From Heloderma charlesbogerti (lineage: Eukaryota; Chordata; Lepidosauria; Squamata; Helodermatidae): a stretch of DNA of 64,000 nucleotides. The stretch lies in NCBI GenBank assembly GCA_026122225.1, contig JANEZZ010002682.1, forward strand, positions 558,001-622,000, in the 5' to 3' direction. This document shows, in pieces, positions 1 to 21,052 of the stretch; the first letter of the stretch is position 1; each line of letters begins with the position of its first letter. Below the pieces are notes generated by a model that was not told the origin of the DNA, made no database searches, and saw only the letters and a list, made by a program, of their open reading frames with translations. Position numbers and translations under genes: made by a program.

Positions 1-3000
1 TGGAGGCCTCAAGCAAGGTTGCACTTGGCAAGACAGTGTTGCTCCCTGGTTGGGCCTAGAACAAATCTCTTAATTTTTTAATTTGGGGAGTGTCTACTTA
101 CAAGAGGTTCACAAACTACTGACTAACTACACAGATGTAATTTTTCTGATCTAGTGCAAACTTGAAACTTTCAACAACTACTTGTCAGTGTCCGATATGA
201 AGTAACTAGCGCTGCAATGTTTAATTGATTGTAATTGGTTAGATTAATTAAGAACTTCATAAACAAAAAAGGTACTGCAATTCATCAGGTAAGAAGATAT
301 TGTTTATAAAGCAAGTATTTTTTTAATATAAGTGTTTAATATAAGTATAAAAACTACAGATGGGAAGCACAATCTTAAGAGGCATTCCCTTATTCTCTAT
401 CATAGGAGGCAATGCCTCATCTAAGACGCTTACTATGATGTGTGCATTATTTAAAAAGAAAATACGTTGCTTGATTCAGAAGTTTCTACCCATATACACA
501 TTTAATTGATAAATTAATCAACTAGAACTTATATAATTAACATTTCTTTAATCAAATTGGAGCCCTAAAATAACCTCTTAGCCTTGTGTTCAGTTGTGCA
601 TTGCAGGCACATTCAAGGTTGCAGTTTTGGTCTTGATAGCATAGACATTCTCCTGCTTTGTCCTTAGCTGACTGCACTGTTATATAAATGGTAAATATCA
701 AAAGTTTGATAGTAGAATCTAACAATGTTACTTATAGGCCAAATCTTTGAAGTCAGACTTTTGAAATCAAATTGGTGTATGTGTGTGTTTTTTTTAAACA
801 GAAGTATAGGTGCCAAGTTCTCCTTAACCTAGTGTTCAAAAACAGCCACTGCAACGTTCAGGCTCTGTGTGAAAGTGTGGGTTCTGGGTGGCCTGTGAGA
901 AATAAGAGTGGCTTCATATGTTAAACAGAACTAAGTGGTAGCACTCTTCCTGGATTGTTGTGTGATCTCCCTTGTATCCAGAAACATCTGAATACATCTC
1001 GTTCAAAATTATCATGTTGGAGAGAATGGTTTAGTCTGGTGTTCTATTAACATCATATTTTTCTGTGTGTATCAAAGGCTTTTTTTATAGGGAGAGGATT
1101 CAAATGTACAAATATCCCCGGTATAGCCCTGCAGCTTGAAGTGGTCCAGTCCAGGAAAAGTAATAGTCACTTGATTCTGTTGAATGTATAAACTGGCCCA
1201 TAGTCCCCACAACTCCCTAGAAATCAGCACAGTTGATCCATCTCATATTAAGTGCTCCATTGCTGAACTTCTAGATTTTCTTCGAGTTCACCATCTAACT
1301 GTGCTTTGGTACAGCATTTCTGTCTTTGTTTGCTGTGTGTCCATCAGGTTTCTAGCCTGAAAATTGTAAAAAATGTATGAAATTTTCAGCGCTTGAAACA
1401 CTGTTTTCTGGGTGAATCTTGTGTGTGCATTCTGCATGCTTTCTAGGGATAATTGTTTCTCATTTTAAGTCTCTTGTGCCAGTTTCAGGGATCTCGGACA
1501 CATGTCTCACTGGGTGATTTAAGTAGTGATCATGACTAGTAAAATCAGAATAGTATCAAATGCAGATCACTAGGCCCGGATACATCTCAACCCCTGCCTG
1601 ATCAAACCTTACTGCTTCTGGAAGTGCTGAATAAAGTTTTGCCTTTAGGCTTTCAATTCACTTTTTAAAATATTATTCAGCACATCCTATCTGAAAAGCT
1701 TGTCTATAGAGGCTGTAAATGAAGCAGCGTGCTTCAGTTAACTGCTTAAAAGCAAATGCTAAACCATTTTAATTTTGTCCTATTGACTTTTATAATCCAA
1801 GATAATTGTATCGTGTTCTATAAACTGTTGCTGCTGGACACTTGGCATTTCGAGTTACTTGCTTCTAGCTCAGAAGGTGAACTTAGGGAAATTGTGCATG
1901 AAGCCATTCAGCCATGGAGCAATTGCATTGCAGTGATGGGAAAAGATTTCAATTGGTTTATGCTTCATTACTTGTACTAAGCATTCTAATTGAGCCCTCA
2001 ATATCTATTGGTACTGATAATGTCACCAATGAATGCTAACATGACTGACGGGGAAAAATAATTGAAACACATTGCTCAGGTCACAACCTTTGCCCTGCAG
2101 CTAATCTGCTGGTAATTGCAACATGTTTCTGATACTGAACTTCAAAGCAAAGCTTCTTAAAAATATAACCTTTGAGCTCTTCAAAGCTGCTAACGCAAGT
2201 ACTTTAAAGTGTTTGTTCAGCTTCCTTTATGACACCAATGCACAGGTCGTGGCTAGACTGAAATAGCACATGTTGCACCTGAAACATGGTGTGACAGAAT
2301 CATTAGGGAAGGTGCTGGGGAAGTTTGGTTTGTTACTGCTCAGCAAGCATGAGGAAGCAGGCTTGAATGATGTGAGTGGAGCATTTGGCCAGCAGGATTA
2401 ATTGATCTCCAGTTAACTCAGCTTGGATTTGATATGATATGCATCATATCCCAGTATAGCTTAGAAACCATAAGGCTTCCGGGTCTCAGTTTTGGTAATC
2501 AGAAACTTCTGCAAATCCATTAAATTTGGTGTAATTGTAAGTATAGTTTGGACATGTTTAGAGAACACGCTCGTTGGCAACTTGGAATCCAATGCATTGT
2601 TATCAGGCTGCAGCTTAGAAGTTCTGTGCAGGTTAAGCTTGGATTAAGGCTGTAACTGCATACTGCTGTTTTAAAACATCTGTCTCTTTGATAATGTCTT
2701 GTTAGCTGCATTTCTCAATCTTGCTAACCCATTAGAAGGAGCAGTGCCTTAAATCACTGATCTGTGTCGCTGTTTTGAGCCTAGTATGCATGTGTCGTCT
2801 TTTCTCTTCTTCTTTTTCCATAGGGTGGAGTTGGCATAAGCTGTGGGCTAGGCTAGACGTGTTGTGCTTCCTGGAAAAAGGACACCACCACTGTAGAATG
2901 TGTTGGCATAGGGCTATGCTCAAAACTATAATTCTTGCATCCCGAATGTTCTGCCAGCATAAAATGCACTGGCACAGCCTGTTTGAAGCATTTATTTTCT

Positions 3001-3278
3001 GGCCTACTAGAATTTAGAAAAAGGCCAAAATTCTTTTGTACTTGTGTTACTTGCCAGTTACTTTTCTCTAGCAGTAGGTGAACTCCCCTTATCCTGATAT
3101 GGATGTGGCTTAGTAACTATGAGTTTTCTCAGCAAGTGTTCAGAAGAAACTCAAAAGACCCAAAATTTGGCCGCTTCAGTTAACCATAAGCATTCTCTGT
3201 GTAGTTAATATAATAGATTTGGAACTCATTGGCTCTCACTTCATTTGTTACAAGTAACCATCCTTTTTTCTTTCACAG
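1..3278 (+). other. PPP1CC intron 1 (3' part)
   Basis: Non-coding sequence left of PPP1CC exon 2, ending in a pyrimidine-rich acceptor at 3261-3278. I see no coding exon, RNA gene or recognisable transposon in it. The short open frames at 1756-1980 and 2520-3017 have no family resemblance. Confidence 0.8.
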
Positions 3279-12462
<9,184 letters not shown>

Positions 12463-12491
<29 letters not shown>

Positions 12492-13230
12492 TCACTCTTG
12501 GCCCTGCCTAGTTGGGACTTGTACTATAGTATATAATCTCCATTTTTAAGAAAAACGGTAATGTGTATCGGTCAGCTTGCTAAGACTAGATTAATGTGTT
12601 TGTGGTTTTTTTGTTCATTTTGATGGATGGCATTTGCTGGTTGTAACAGCAAATGAGACTTTCTCCCTTCTCAAGAAGAGTTTTAAAAAAATTCTGTATT
12701 TGTTTGGAGAGAGAAAAAAACCCTTTTCCTTATTGGTGTTCCGGCTGTATACTTCACAGCAACTTATCCTGTCATTCCGGGTAATTGTACCACTGACTCC
12801 TTGGACCTGTACAGACCAGGTGGTGTGTGATGCCTGCTTTTCTTTTAAGACTTAAGGAGGCACAAGTGTGCTACAAGACTAGGAAACTTATTACTGTCAA
12901 ATTACATATTGTTTATACAAACCACTGTGAATGTCTTTTATTTTAATTTTTTGTTTTTGTTTTTTGAAGGGATTGCTTTTTTCCTGTCATGTACACAGCT
13001 TACATTGTCAATATTTTGAAACCACTCCTCAACCTTTTCCGGTTTCACTGGTATGATGTATATTTAAATTGGAACACACTTCCCTCCCATATATTTTAAA
13101 ATGACAATTAAAGCCATTATTTTGAAGGTTTGTGTCTCTCTTTGTGAAACCAAAGTGCATAGGGGAAATGTATCAGCACAGCCCATAGAGATGCATTGGT
13201 GGTGTCTAAGTTGGGTTTTTTCCTCTGCAG
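12463..13230 (+). other. PPP1CC: Optional PPP1CC terminal intron, gamma-2-like (candidate)
   Basis: Within the last coding exon a GTATGA donor lies directly after the codons for TPPR (exon would end at 12462). A strong pyrimidine-rich acceptor ending in CTGCAG lies at 13213-13230. In mammals, removal of the equivalent intron makes the testis isoform PP1-gamma-2. Here the spliced frame would add only about four residues (G-R-T-T) before TGA, so the mammalian gamma-2 tail is not encoded. If retained, this segment is the gamma-1 stop plus 3' UTR. Use of the intron is inferred. Confidence 0.4.
13107..13112 (+). promoter_or_regulatory. PPP1CC: Proximal poly(A) signal of PPP1CC (ATTAAA)
   Basis: ATTAAA about 615 bases after the gamma-1 stop codon, followed by a T/GT-rich stretch. 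Likely the 3' end of the shorter transcript. Confidence 0.6.
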
Positions 13231-13597
13231 GAAGGACGACTTGAACTAGCAGAGTAATGCTGTGATCAGCTGGAATGCAGGATTAAAGACTTTTGATACT
13301 TCCCCTATATTCAGTGTCGAAGCTTGCCACTGTGCTATTTTAGCCAGTTCAGAAAGCTGTAACTTGTGAAGAGCTGTTCAGAGACTTGCCTGAGACTTAA
13401 AATTCATTTAGGGTTTGTTTTATTTGTATATGAAGACTTGCTCTACAAAGCTTAGAAAACGACCAGCTACAACAGTGAACACTGTTCACCTGTTTCTATG
13501 AATCTCACACAGTATCTTGTTTTGTTTTTTTGTTCTTAAAAAATCTGTAATCTTTTTGAACAGATGACAGTGTACAATACAATGTGGTAAAATGCTT

Positions 13598-13603
13598 ATT
13601 AAA
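13598..13603 (+). promoter_or_regulatory. PPP1CC: Distal poly(A) signal of PPP1CC (ATTAAA)
   Basis: Second ATTAAA, beyond the candidate gamma-2-like acceptor at 13230, followed by AT-rich sequence. It would serve a longer 3' UTR or the alternatively spliced transcript. Confidence 0.5.
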
Positions 13604-13639
13604 TGAATAACTTCTTAAACATTCTCAGTGTTAATTTTA

Positions 13640-15116
13640 TTGGCATCGCATGCATGCAGAATACAACTTAAAAGTTGGGGTTTTTTTTAACAAAGAGGGT
13701 CGAACCTAGGAAGGTTATTTCCTCTTCAGGAATCAAATCTGAATGGCAGCTGCTCACGATGACAGGGCAGGATATATACCTCTGCGTCACTCCTGTTCTC
13801 TAACTGCCTCAATGGTGACTAATGGGGCCTGGCTTGGAAGCCAAAAATTTCTTGTTGGAAAGCGTGAACCCCAGTGCTCAGAGTGTGGGTGTCTTGGGGG
13901 GCCCTGCTTTCTTGCCATGAGAGCATATCAGATATGTTAGGGCAGGCAAGCTTTCAGGTTCAGCTTGCCTGCAAGAGAGGCTCAATAAGAAACTATGTAT
14001 TGCAGGAGAGGACCTACTGCACACTTCAAATTGTGCTCAGCAAGTGCATAACAGTTCCACAGGAAGCATATTGGATTGTCAAAGGTTCTCCTGTCCAATG
14101 GAGCCACTGTAGTTGTAGGCTACATCATTACACATGGCTGTGTACATGTCTTGTTTCACAGAGGGGTCCAAACCCGTGGTGCAAGCCAAAGCTATCTATT
14201 CCTCATGCTCCAAGATGCACTATCCACTCCAGAAAACAAGAAGCCAGGGGCCTGCACACCTGGGGCGCTACCAGCTTTTAACTGAGTCAAACAGCATGCC
14301 ACAGGAGAAGCTATAAAATGCACTGAATAGAATATTTTAGCCATACCCTCAGTAGTTTCCTACACTTCAGTAGGATTGATTTGGGTATCCAGCACAGAGG
14401 TCAAAGCTGTGAGGGGAAGGTTTGTGGAGCTTTCTGCCTAGCCCACGTTAACCGCTGGGATGGGATTTCTTGCTGTGTCTTTCTCCTGTGCTGAAATGTG
14501 GATGAGGGCTCCCAGAATTTCTCAGCTCTTGTTTCAAGCCTGAGGTTGCAGCTGTGTGTTTTCCTTCCTAGCTTAATGCTGTGTTCTGCCTGTAGAGGGA
14601 CTCTGTAAGTCATCAGGTTCTTCACAAGGCAGGGCCTGAAGGTGGTGGTAGAACAGAAAGAGTTGCTGAGCCCATCAACCACAGTTAATGCATGCCTAGC
14701 TTTTCAGATCTAGTTCATGCTGAGCCTGGAGTGCATGACAAATACATAAGACCCACTCATTTACTCTTTTCTCATTTGCCTCCAATGTAGCAGTAGAGAA
14801 GAGTGGATCTCTTGTTACATAGGGGCTGCCTGATGGTTCATCTGGCATTGTTCTGCATAGCCTGTGCAATGGGGTAATCCTCTGGTTATGGCCAACTAGA
14901 TTTTCATATGGAGTTAGCAGTGCTTGCCCCAAAGACTTGGCAAATGAGTCACGGCAGGATCTCCTGAAGCTGTATGATGTGGCACAAGGGACTAAAAGTG
15001 GCTAGATGAACAGTATGTTCATGCCTGTCTGTGCCAGTTTATGAGGGAACAGTGACAATTCATGCATGTCTAAACTCCACTAATGCTATTGAAAATAAAA
15101 CGGGTTATTAAAAGCA
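13640..15116. other. Intergenic sequence between PPP1CC and the Tc1 element
   Basis: No convincing gene. Overlapping open frames of 60-135 codons occur at 13743-14316 and on the minus strand at 14401-14932, but they overlap each other in several frames and resemble no family I know. Probably old unclassified repeat or plain intergenic DNA. Confidence 0.5.
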
Positions 15117-15366
15117 TACAGTCATGTGAAAAAGAAAGTACCCCCTCTTTGAGTTCTATGGCTTTACGTATCAGGACATAATACAAATCATCTGGTCCTT
15201 AGCAGGTCTTAAAATTGGGTAACTACAACCTCAGATGACATATTACACCATGTCATTTATTTTACAGAAATAAAGCCAAAATGGAGAAGCCATGTGTGAA
15301 AAACTAAGTATACCTTATGATTCAATAGCTTGTAGAACCACCTTTATCAGCAATAACTTGAAGTAA

Positions 15367-16348
15367 TCATTTTCTGTATGACTTTATCAGTCTCTCACAT
15401 CGTTGTGGAAGAATTTTGGCCCACTCTTCTTTACAACATTGCTTCAGTTCATTGAGGTTTGTGGGCATTTGTTTATGCACAGCTCTGTTAAGGTCCCGCC
15501 CCAGCATTTCAGTCAGGTTGAGGTCTGGATTTTGAGTGGGCCATTGCAACACCTTGATTCTTTTCTTCTTCAGCCATTCTGTTGTAGATCCGCTGGTGTA
15601 CTTGGGATCATTGTCCTGTTGCATGACCCAATTTCGGCCAAGCTTTAGCTGTTGGACAGATGACCTCACATTTGACTCTAGAATACTTTGGTATACAGAG
15701 GAGGTCATGGTTGACTCAATGACTGCAAGGTGCCCAGGTCCTGTGGCTGCAAAACAAGCCCAAATCATCACCCCTCCACCACCGTGCTTGACAGTTGGTA
15801 TGAGATGTTTGCGCTGATATGCTGTGTTTGGTTTTCGGCAAACGTGGCGCTGTGCGTTATGGCCAGACATCTCCACTTTGGTCCCATCTGTCCAAAGGAC
15901 ATTGTTCCAGAAGTCTTGTGATTTGTTCAGATGCAACTTTGCAAACCTAAGCCGTGCTGCCATGTTCTTTTTAGAGAGAAGAGGCTTTCTCCTGGCAACC
16001 CTTCCAAACAAACCATACTTGTTCAGTCTTTTTCTAATTGTACTGTCATGAACTTTAACATTTAACATGCTAACTGAGGCCTGTAGAGTCTGAGATGTAA
16101 CTCTTGGATGTTTTGCAATTTCTATGAGCATTGCACGGTCTGCCCTTGGGGTGAATTTGCTGGGATGTCCACTCTGATTGGCAACTGTCTTGAATGTTTG
16201 GCAACTGTCTTGAAAGATTGGCAACTGTCTTGAATGTTTTCCACTTGTGAATAATCTTCCTCACTGTAGAATGAGGGACTTTAAATTGTTTGGAAATGGC
16301 CTTATAACCCTTCCCAGATTGATGGGCAGCAACAATTGCTTCTCTAAG
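15367..16348 (-). pseudogene. Tc1 transposase, frameshifted and N-terminally interrupted
   Basis: DDE transposase that would cut and rejoin the element's ends. The long frame (15367-16224) holds the second DNA-binding part and the catalytic core. The first catalytic Asp is in WTDGTKVE, the second in QQDNDPKYTS, and the Glu in NPDLNLTEMLGRDL, so the D, D and E are kept, though Gly and Leu-Thr replace residues usual at neighbouring positions. The N-terminal helix-turn-helix part (REAIVAAHQSGKGYKAISKQ region) lies at about 16240-16348 in a different frame, because a 20-bp unit is present three times at 16178-16237. Upstream of 16348 a CR1 insertion removes the start. Not functional as it stands. 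Confidence 0.88.
16178..16237. repeat. Three tandem copies of a 20-bp unit inside the Tc1 transposase
   Basis: Units at 16178-16197, 16198-16217 and 16218-16237 (ttggcaactgtcttgaatgt; the middle one ends in aaga). Two extra copies add 40 bases and shift the transposase frame. Confidence 0.9.
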
Positions 16349-17208
16349 ATCATAGAATCATAGAATAGTAGGGTTGGAAGGGGCCTACAAGGCCATCGAG
16401 CCCAACCCCCTGCTCAATGCAGGAATCCAAGTCAGAATATCCCTGCCTCATCTTGAATGCCTCCAGTGTGGGAGAGCCCACTACCTGCCTAGGTAATTGG
16501 TTCCATTGTCGTATTGCTCTAAAAGTCAGGAAGTTTTTCCTGATGTTTAGCCAGAATCTGGCTTCCTGTCACTTGAGCCCATGATTCCGTGTCCTGCACT
16601 CTGGGATGATCGAGAAGAGATCCTGGCCTTCCTCTCTGTGACAACCTTTCAAGTCCTTGAAGAGTGCTATCATATCTCCCCTCAGTCTTCTCTTCTCAAG
16701 GCTAAACATGCCCAGTTCCTTCAGTCTCTCTTCATAGGGCTTTGTTTCCAGTCCCCCGATCATCTCTGTTGCCCTCCTCTAAACCCTCTCCAGTTTGTCT
16801 GCATCCTTCTTAAAATGTGGTGCCCAGAACTGGACACAGTACTCCAGATGAGGCCTAACCAGTGCTGAGTAGAGGGGAACTAGTACTTCCCAGGATTTGG
16901 AAGCTATGCTTCTATTAATGCACCCCAAAATAGCATTTGCCTTTTTTGCAGCCACATCATTGTTGGCTCATATTCAGCTTGTGATCGACAACAATTCCAA
17001 GATCCTTCTCGCTTGTAGTGTTGTTGAGCCACGTATCCCCCGCCTTGTAACTGCATTTGGTTTCTTTTTCCTAGGTGCAGAACTTGGCATGTATCCCTAT
17101 TAAATGTCATTCTGTTGTTTTCTGCCCAGCGCTCCAGTCTATCCAGATCACTTTGAATTTTGTTTCTGTCTTCCAAAGTATTAGCTATCCCGCCCAATTT
17201 TGTGTCAT
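16349..17208 (-). mobile_element. CR1-type LINE 3' fragment nested in the Tc1 element
   Basis: The 3' end reads 'agaatcatagaatagtaggg' followed by 'ttggaaggggcctacaaggc' (plus-strand view), which is diagnostic of CR1. On the minus strand the C-terminal reverse transcriptase part is visible at about 17050-17210 (NDTKLGGIANT and WAENNRMTFN motifs). It is a typical 5'-truncated insertion. Tc1 sequence resumes on both sides, so the CR1 is the younger insertion. Confidence 0.88.
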
Positions 17209-18008
17209 TGCTGATGGCTTTACTCTTTGGCATTGTGTTAACACACACCTGAATGCTTGAGACCAGCAAACTCCTGAGACTTCGGCTTTTATAGAGGTGG
17301 TCACACTTGCTGATGATCAAGTAATCAAGGGCATTTGATTAGCAGCACCTGGCTGCTACTTGGCCTCTTCATACCTATGGAAGCAATAAGGATGTACTTA
17401 GTTTTTCACACATGGCTTCTCCATTTTGGCTTTATTTCTGTAAAATAAATGACACCGTGTAATATGTCATGTGTTTTTCATCTGAGGTTGTATTTACCTA
17501 ATTTTAAAAGCAAATTATTTTTATTATGTCCTGATACGTAAAACCATAGAACTCAAAAGAGGGTGTACTTTCTTTTTCACATGACTGTACATTAAAATTG
17601 TGCCATTTGTAAAGTGGCAAACTCTGGTTCAGGCCTGTATATGCTTCAGAAAGTCCGTATTTTGGAGCCAGAATATTTTACAGAAAAGGTTTCTACATCC
17701 AAAAAGCATGATACAGTCACCTGATGCTGGTAGAGTGTGTGTCTGCCTGTCCATACATATACACAGCTTTCCTTAAAAAGAAACAGCCTTTCAGGTATGA
17801 CACCCAGCAATGTGTAAGCAGATTCTCTGCATTATATGGAGTGAGGTGGTGGCTATAGATGGATCCAACCTACAGGCACAAACCTTGAGGAAACTGTCAA
17901 ACCCAATGAAATATGCTGGCACTGTGTGAGGGCAATGAGGCATGTGCAGGACAACTTCATGGCGGACTGTCTCACTTATCCATTAAAAGGAGAGGATTCT
18001 CTTTGGTG

Positions 18009-18140
18009 CCTTCCCCCCAACTTTTTGCCCTCCAGATGTTTTGGACCACAATCCCCAGGATTCCTGGCGATTGGCCATGCTGGCTGGGGCTGATGGGTGT
18101 TGGTCCAAAACATCTCAAGGCGACCAGATTGGGGAAGGCT
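18009..18140. repeat. Hairpin MITE, family A
   Basis: 'ccctccagatgttttggacc' faces 'ggtccaaaacatctcaaggc'; outer ends ccttcccccc and ggggaaggct. Confidence 0.75.
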
Positions 18141-18339
18141 GGATTGAGGAGCAGCTGCCTTAGCCATATCTTGCTCAGTGTTGTCTACACTGCATTAGCT
18201 GTGACTTTCCTTTCCAGGTCTCAGATGGGAAACTTTCCCAGCCATACCTGGAGATGGGAATCATAACGAACAGTCTGCAGAAACCAACTTTATTTTAAAT
18301 ACAGACCGAAGCTGTGAAATGGGGACTTCCCTGATGTCC

Positions 18340-19139
18340 AGTCAGCTCCCGGAGGCGGCGGCCCAATACACCCGTGTTGGGGAGGAAAGCCCCGCTGACC
18401 TTACAGGGCTTCTAATTTCTGAGTAAACAGGCCCAGGACTGGGCTGCGCACTTACACGCCCCGACTCCCACCTCATTGCGGGGATGATGCGCGAAGATCC
18501 CCTCGCCCTGGATCACGTCTGAACACACCGAAGCGCTGTATCCATTAAAGATCAGCCTGCCTTTCTTTCCCCCCGGAAAGGCCAGCCCAAAAGGAAATCC
18601 TTAACCGCCCGGCTGCTGTCCTCTCAAATCGCTGCCTGAACCGAGCAGCCACCCCTGCGACGAAAAGAGGGGGCCTCTGGACTCTCTCTGCCTTTGGCCG
18701 GAGTAAGATGGCTTTTTCCTCCACTTTCTGCGCCTCCCATGCCCTGCTGCGGGGAAAAGGGCGATTTTGCAGACGAAACCCAGCCATAGAAAACGACAGG
18801 AAATTTCTTCTGGAAAACAGGAACTCAGGTTTGGAGGCGGGACGTGGCTACCTTTCTGAATTAGACCCACCCCCCCGCGAACTTCTGCAAACTTCTGCCT
18901 CAGTCCCATGCATCGGGGGGGGGGGGAGAGAGGAGTATTTTAATTTGATTTTTAATTTAAAAAAACAATTTATTTGCACGAGAGACTGGCTCCTTCCAAC
19001 CAGGGACAAATCGGATCACGGGGAATTTGGCTGCCCGCCCCCCTTTATCCACCCCCTTTCCTCCGCCCCCCCCTTTCATAAATTCTCTCTTCTTGCACCA
19101 ATGAAGAGCTGGAAGGCGGGGAACCGGGGAGAAAGGGGC

Positions 19140-19170
<31 letters not shown>

Positions 19171-19720
19171 GCAGCAGCAGCAGCAGCAGCTGCAGCTGAG
19201 CATTCGGGCTGGCGGTTCTCGTTTTGCTCCCAGCAGCCAGGCACGGTACTGAGAAGGATGCTATTTGGGGGGTGGGGAGGCAGGCTGCCCCCCCCGGGGG
19301 GGGGCTTCCGAGCAAAGCCAGTCTCCTCTTTTTCTGGCGGGGACACATAACGAAAAGATCTGAGGATCAGGGCATCCAAGGCAGGAGAGAGGTGTTTTGC
19401 AGAGGGGAAGGGGCGTCAGACCTTCCCCCCGTCCCTAAAGCTGCACGGCAGGCGGTTGAAGAGGCCTTCCCACCCCGCTGTTGTCTAGGTGAACTGCCTC
19501 AGTAAGGGAGGGGGAAGGCGTGCGGGGGGGGTCTTTTCCCTGTCCTTGGCTGATCCTCGAGGCCTCTTATCCTTTTTCCTTCGAGGCAGGGGTCTTTCCG
19601 ACCCTGCTGGCTCCCACGATGTGGTGGAAGGAAGGCAGGGTGCCAGGGCAGGGCGGGGGGCTGCGGAGGTGTGTGGGGGCGGGGTTTTACAAAAGAGAAG
19701 AAATTAAACTGATTATCTTA
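18340..19720. promoter_or_regulatory. CpG island, probable HVCN1 promoter and 5' UTR
   Basis: A sharply GC- and CpG-rich block of about 1.4 kb in otherwise AT-richer intergenic DNA, with GGC/AGC and poly-C/G runs. HVCN1 is the only gene downstream without an identified first exon, and mammalian HVCN1 starts with non-coding 5' exon(s), so this is the best promoter candidate. Possible exon 1 donors include 'aaaaggtaaatg' near 19721, but I cannot fix the transcription start or first exon. Long open frames here (18545-18909, 18957-19379 and others) are by-products of stop-poor GC-rich sequence. Confidence 0.55.
19137..19192. repeat. (GGC)n-(AGC)n compound trinucleotide repeat
   Basis: About nine GGC units run directly into about nine AGC units, in the middle of the CpG island. 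Probably in a 5' UTR or just upstream of one. Confidence 0.9.
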
Positions 19721-20026
19721 AAAGGTAAATGGGTGGAACCTGCCAGTCGTGACAAATGCCAAAGTCTCCCTTTTTCCTTCATCTCCTGCATCCCCAAATC
19801 CAGAGAGGATGGTGGTAATAATTATAATAATGATTCATATTTATAACTTACCCTTCCCAGAAGAAGTCGAGGGTGGTGTATGTGGCTTTAAGTAAAGGGT
19901 TTTAACATATATCCCTGCCCCCTGACACACACTTTCCCCCCTTCAAATGTCTAACAGAAGTCTCTCTTGCATAAGGAGTGAGAAATGTGTGATCTGAGCA
20001 TTAGAGAGAAGCAGGTTTATGTATTT

Positions 20027-20276
20027 AGGGTGCCATCCAATGCATGTTTAGACAGTAAAACTGCCTAGTGGGAGAGTTGTAATGCTGGGAGTTGTAGGTT
20101 TTTTTTCCTGTCTATATATGCATAGGATTGCACCTTTAGGGCACACAATCCTATGCACATTTAGACCATAAAATGGCCCACAACTCTCAGCATGCCCCAG
20201 CCAGCATGGCTGGCTGGGGCATGCTGGGAGTTGTATGCCTTTTTTCTGTCTAAACGTGCATAGGATTGTGCCCTAA
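20027..20276. repeat. Two adjacent hairpin MITEs, family B
   Basis: Copies at about 20027-20141 and 20138-20276. The ends read 'gggcacacaatcctatgcac' and 'gtgcataggattgtgcccta'. The second copy has a near-perfect central stem (agccagcatggctggct). Confidence 0.75.
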
Positions 20277-20879
20277 GACAATTTAGTAGGAGATGCTGGG
20301 AATCTCCTTCCTTGGCAATCTTCAGGATATAGACCAACCAGATTCTTCAGTTAGGCAATTAATAATGGCAGATGAGCTTCCCAAAAGATCTGTCAGCCCC
20401 CACCAATCTTTTCCTGTGGTGTGCAGAGGCCGAAGAGTTTATGTTCCAGGGTGCACAGTGGTTAATGGTGATGCTCAGCTTATCTAGCCAGCACCTGCCT
20501 TACAGGAACATACATCCTAGAGCGTGCCCCAGAGAAATGCTCTGCGATGGTTGTGCGTGTTCCTCAGCAGATGAGCTGATGTGCGAAAGGTTTCCCCTGA
20601 GGCAGAAAGTTTCTAAAACAAAGGAGTTTCGATGCTCATCTCTCAAGGACACTTGGTGCCTGAGGAAGTTAGATTGTGTGTAGAGCAAGTTCCTTCTAGG
20701 ATTCCAAGTCCGGAAGATGTGTTCATTGCACAACTGTTGAGCAAAGATTGCACGGTCTGATCCGGTGGCTGGGGAGGGTGCCTTGTGCGGTGTTTTGCGA
20801 TTTATTCAGCCAAGTCATGATGAGTGCAGTGCAATCAGCTTAAATTCACAAGAGCACATTCTACCCTTGTGGATTATTT

Positions 20880-21052
20880 GGGGGCTCAGCTCTAGAGCGT
20901 CTGCTTAGCATGCCAAGTTTTCATCCCATGCAGGCATCACCAGGGAGGGCTGTGAAAGCCCCCCTCACTGGGACCCTGGAGAGCCACTGCCAGTCAGCGC
21001 AGCTAGTATTGAGTGAGATTGACCCCTGGTCTGACTTGGGATAGGACAGCGC
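20880..21052 (+). repeat. tRNA-Ala-type SINE, diverged
   Basis: A 'gctcagctctagagcgtctg' head (A-box region), then 'ccctggagagccactgccag' and 'gtctgacttgggatagga', the order seen in the clearer copy at 37686-37893. Confidence 0.65.

Larger units (their letters stand above)
15119..17587 (-). mobile_element. Tc1-like DNA transposon with TA target duplication, interrupted by a CR1
   Basis: The ends are inverted repeats starting CAGTCATGTGAAAAAGAAAG: left from 15119, right ending at 17587, each flanked by TA (15117-15118 and 17588-17589). The inverted repeats are long: the 'ccaaaatggagaagccatgt' block occurs at about 15280 and, inverted, near 17400. That makes them roughly 190 bp or more. After removing the ~860 bp CR1 insertion the element is about 1.6 kb, the usual Tc1 length. 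It encodes a minus-strand transposase that is broken (separate entry). Confidence 0.93.

Noticed and set aside
1756..1980. Possible PPP1CC exon 1 or another small gene in the first 3 kb
   Set aside because: The expected PP1 N-terminal sequence is not present in any frame, and the short frames there match no family.
13874..14281. 135-codon plus-strand frame between PPP1CC and the Tc1 element
   Set aside because: It overlaps two other open frames, has no recognisable domain or promoter context, and its start is not a convincing ATG context.
16178..16237. Short CRISPR-like repeat array
   Set aside because: The units abut without spacers and lie in a transposase gene of a vertebrate genome.
18957..19379. 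140-codon minus-strand frame with a poly-Ala run
   Set aside because: The Ala run is just the GGC/AGC repeat read backwards; other frames of the same CpG island are equally open.
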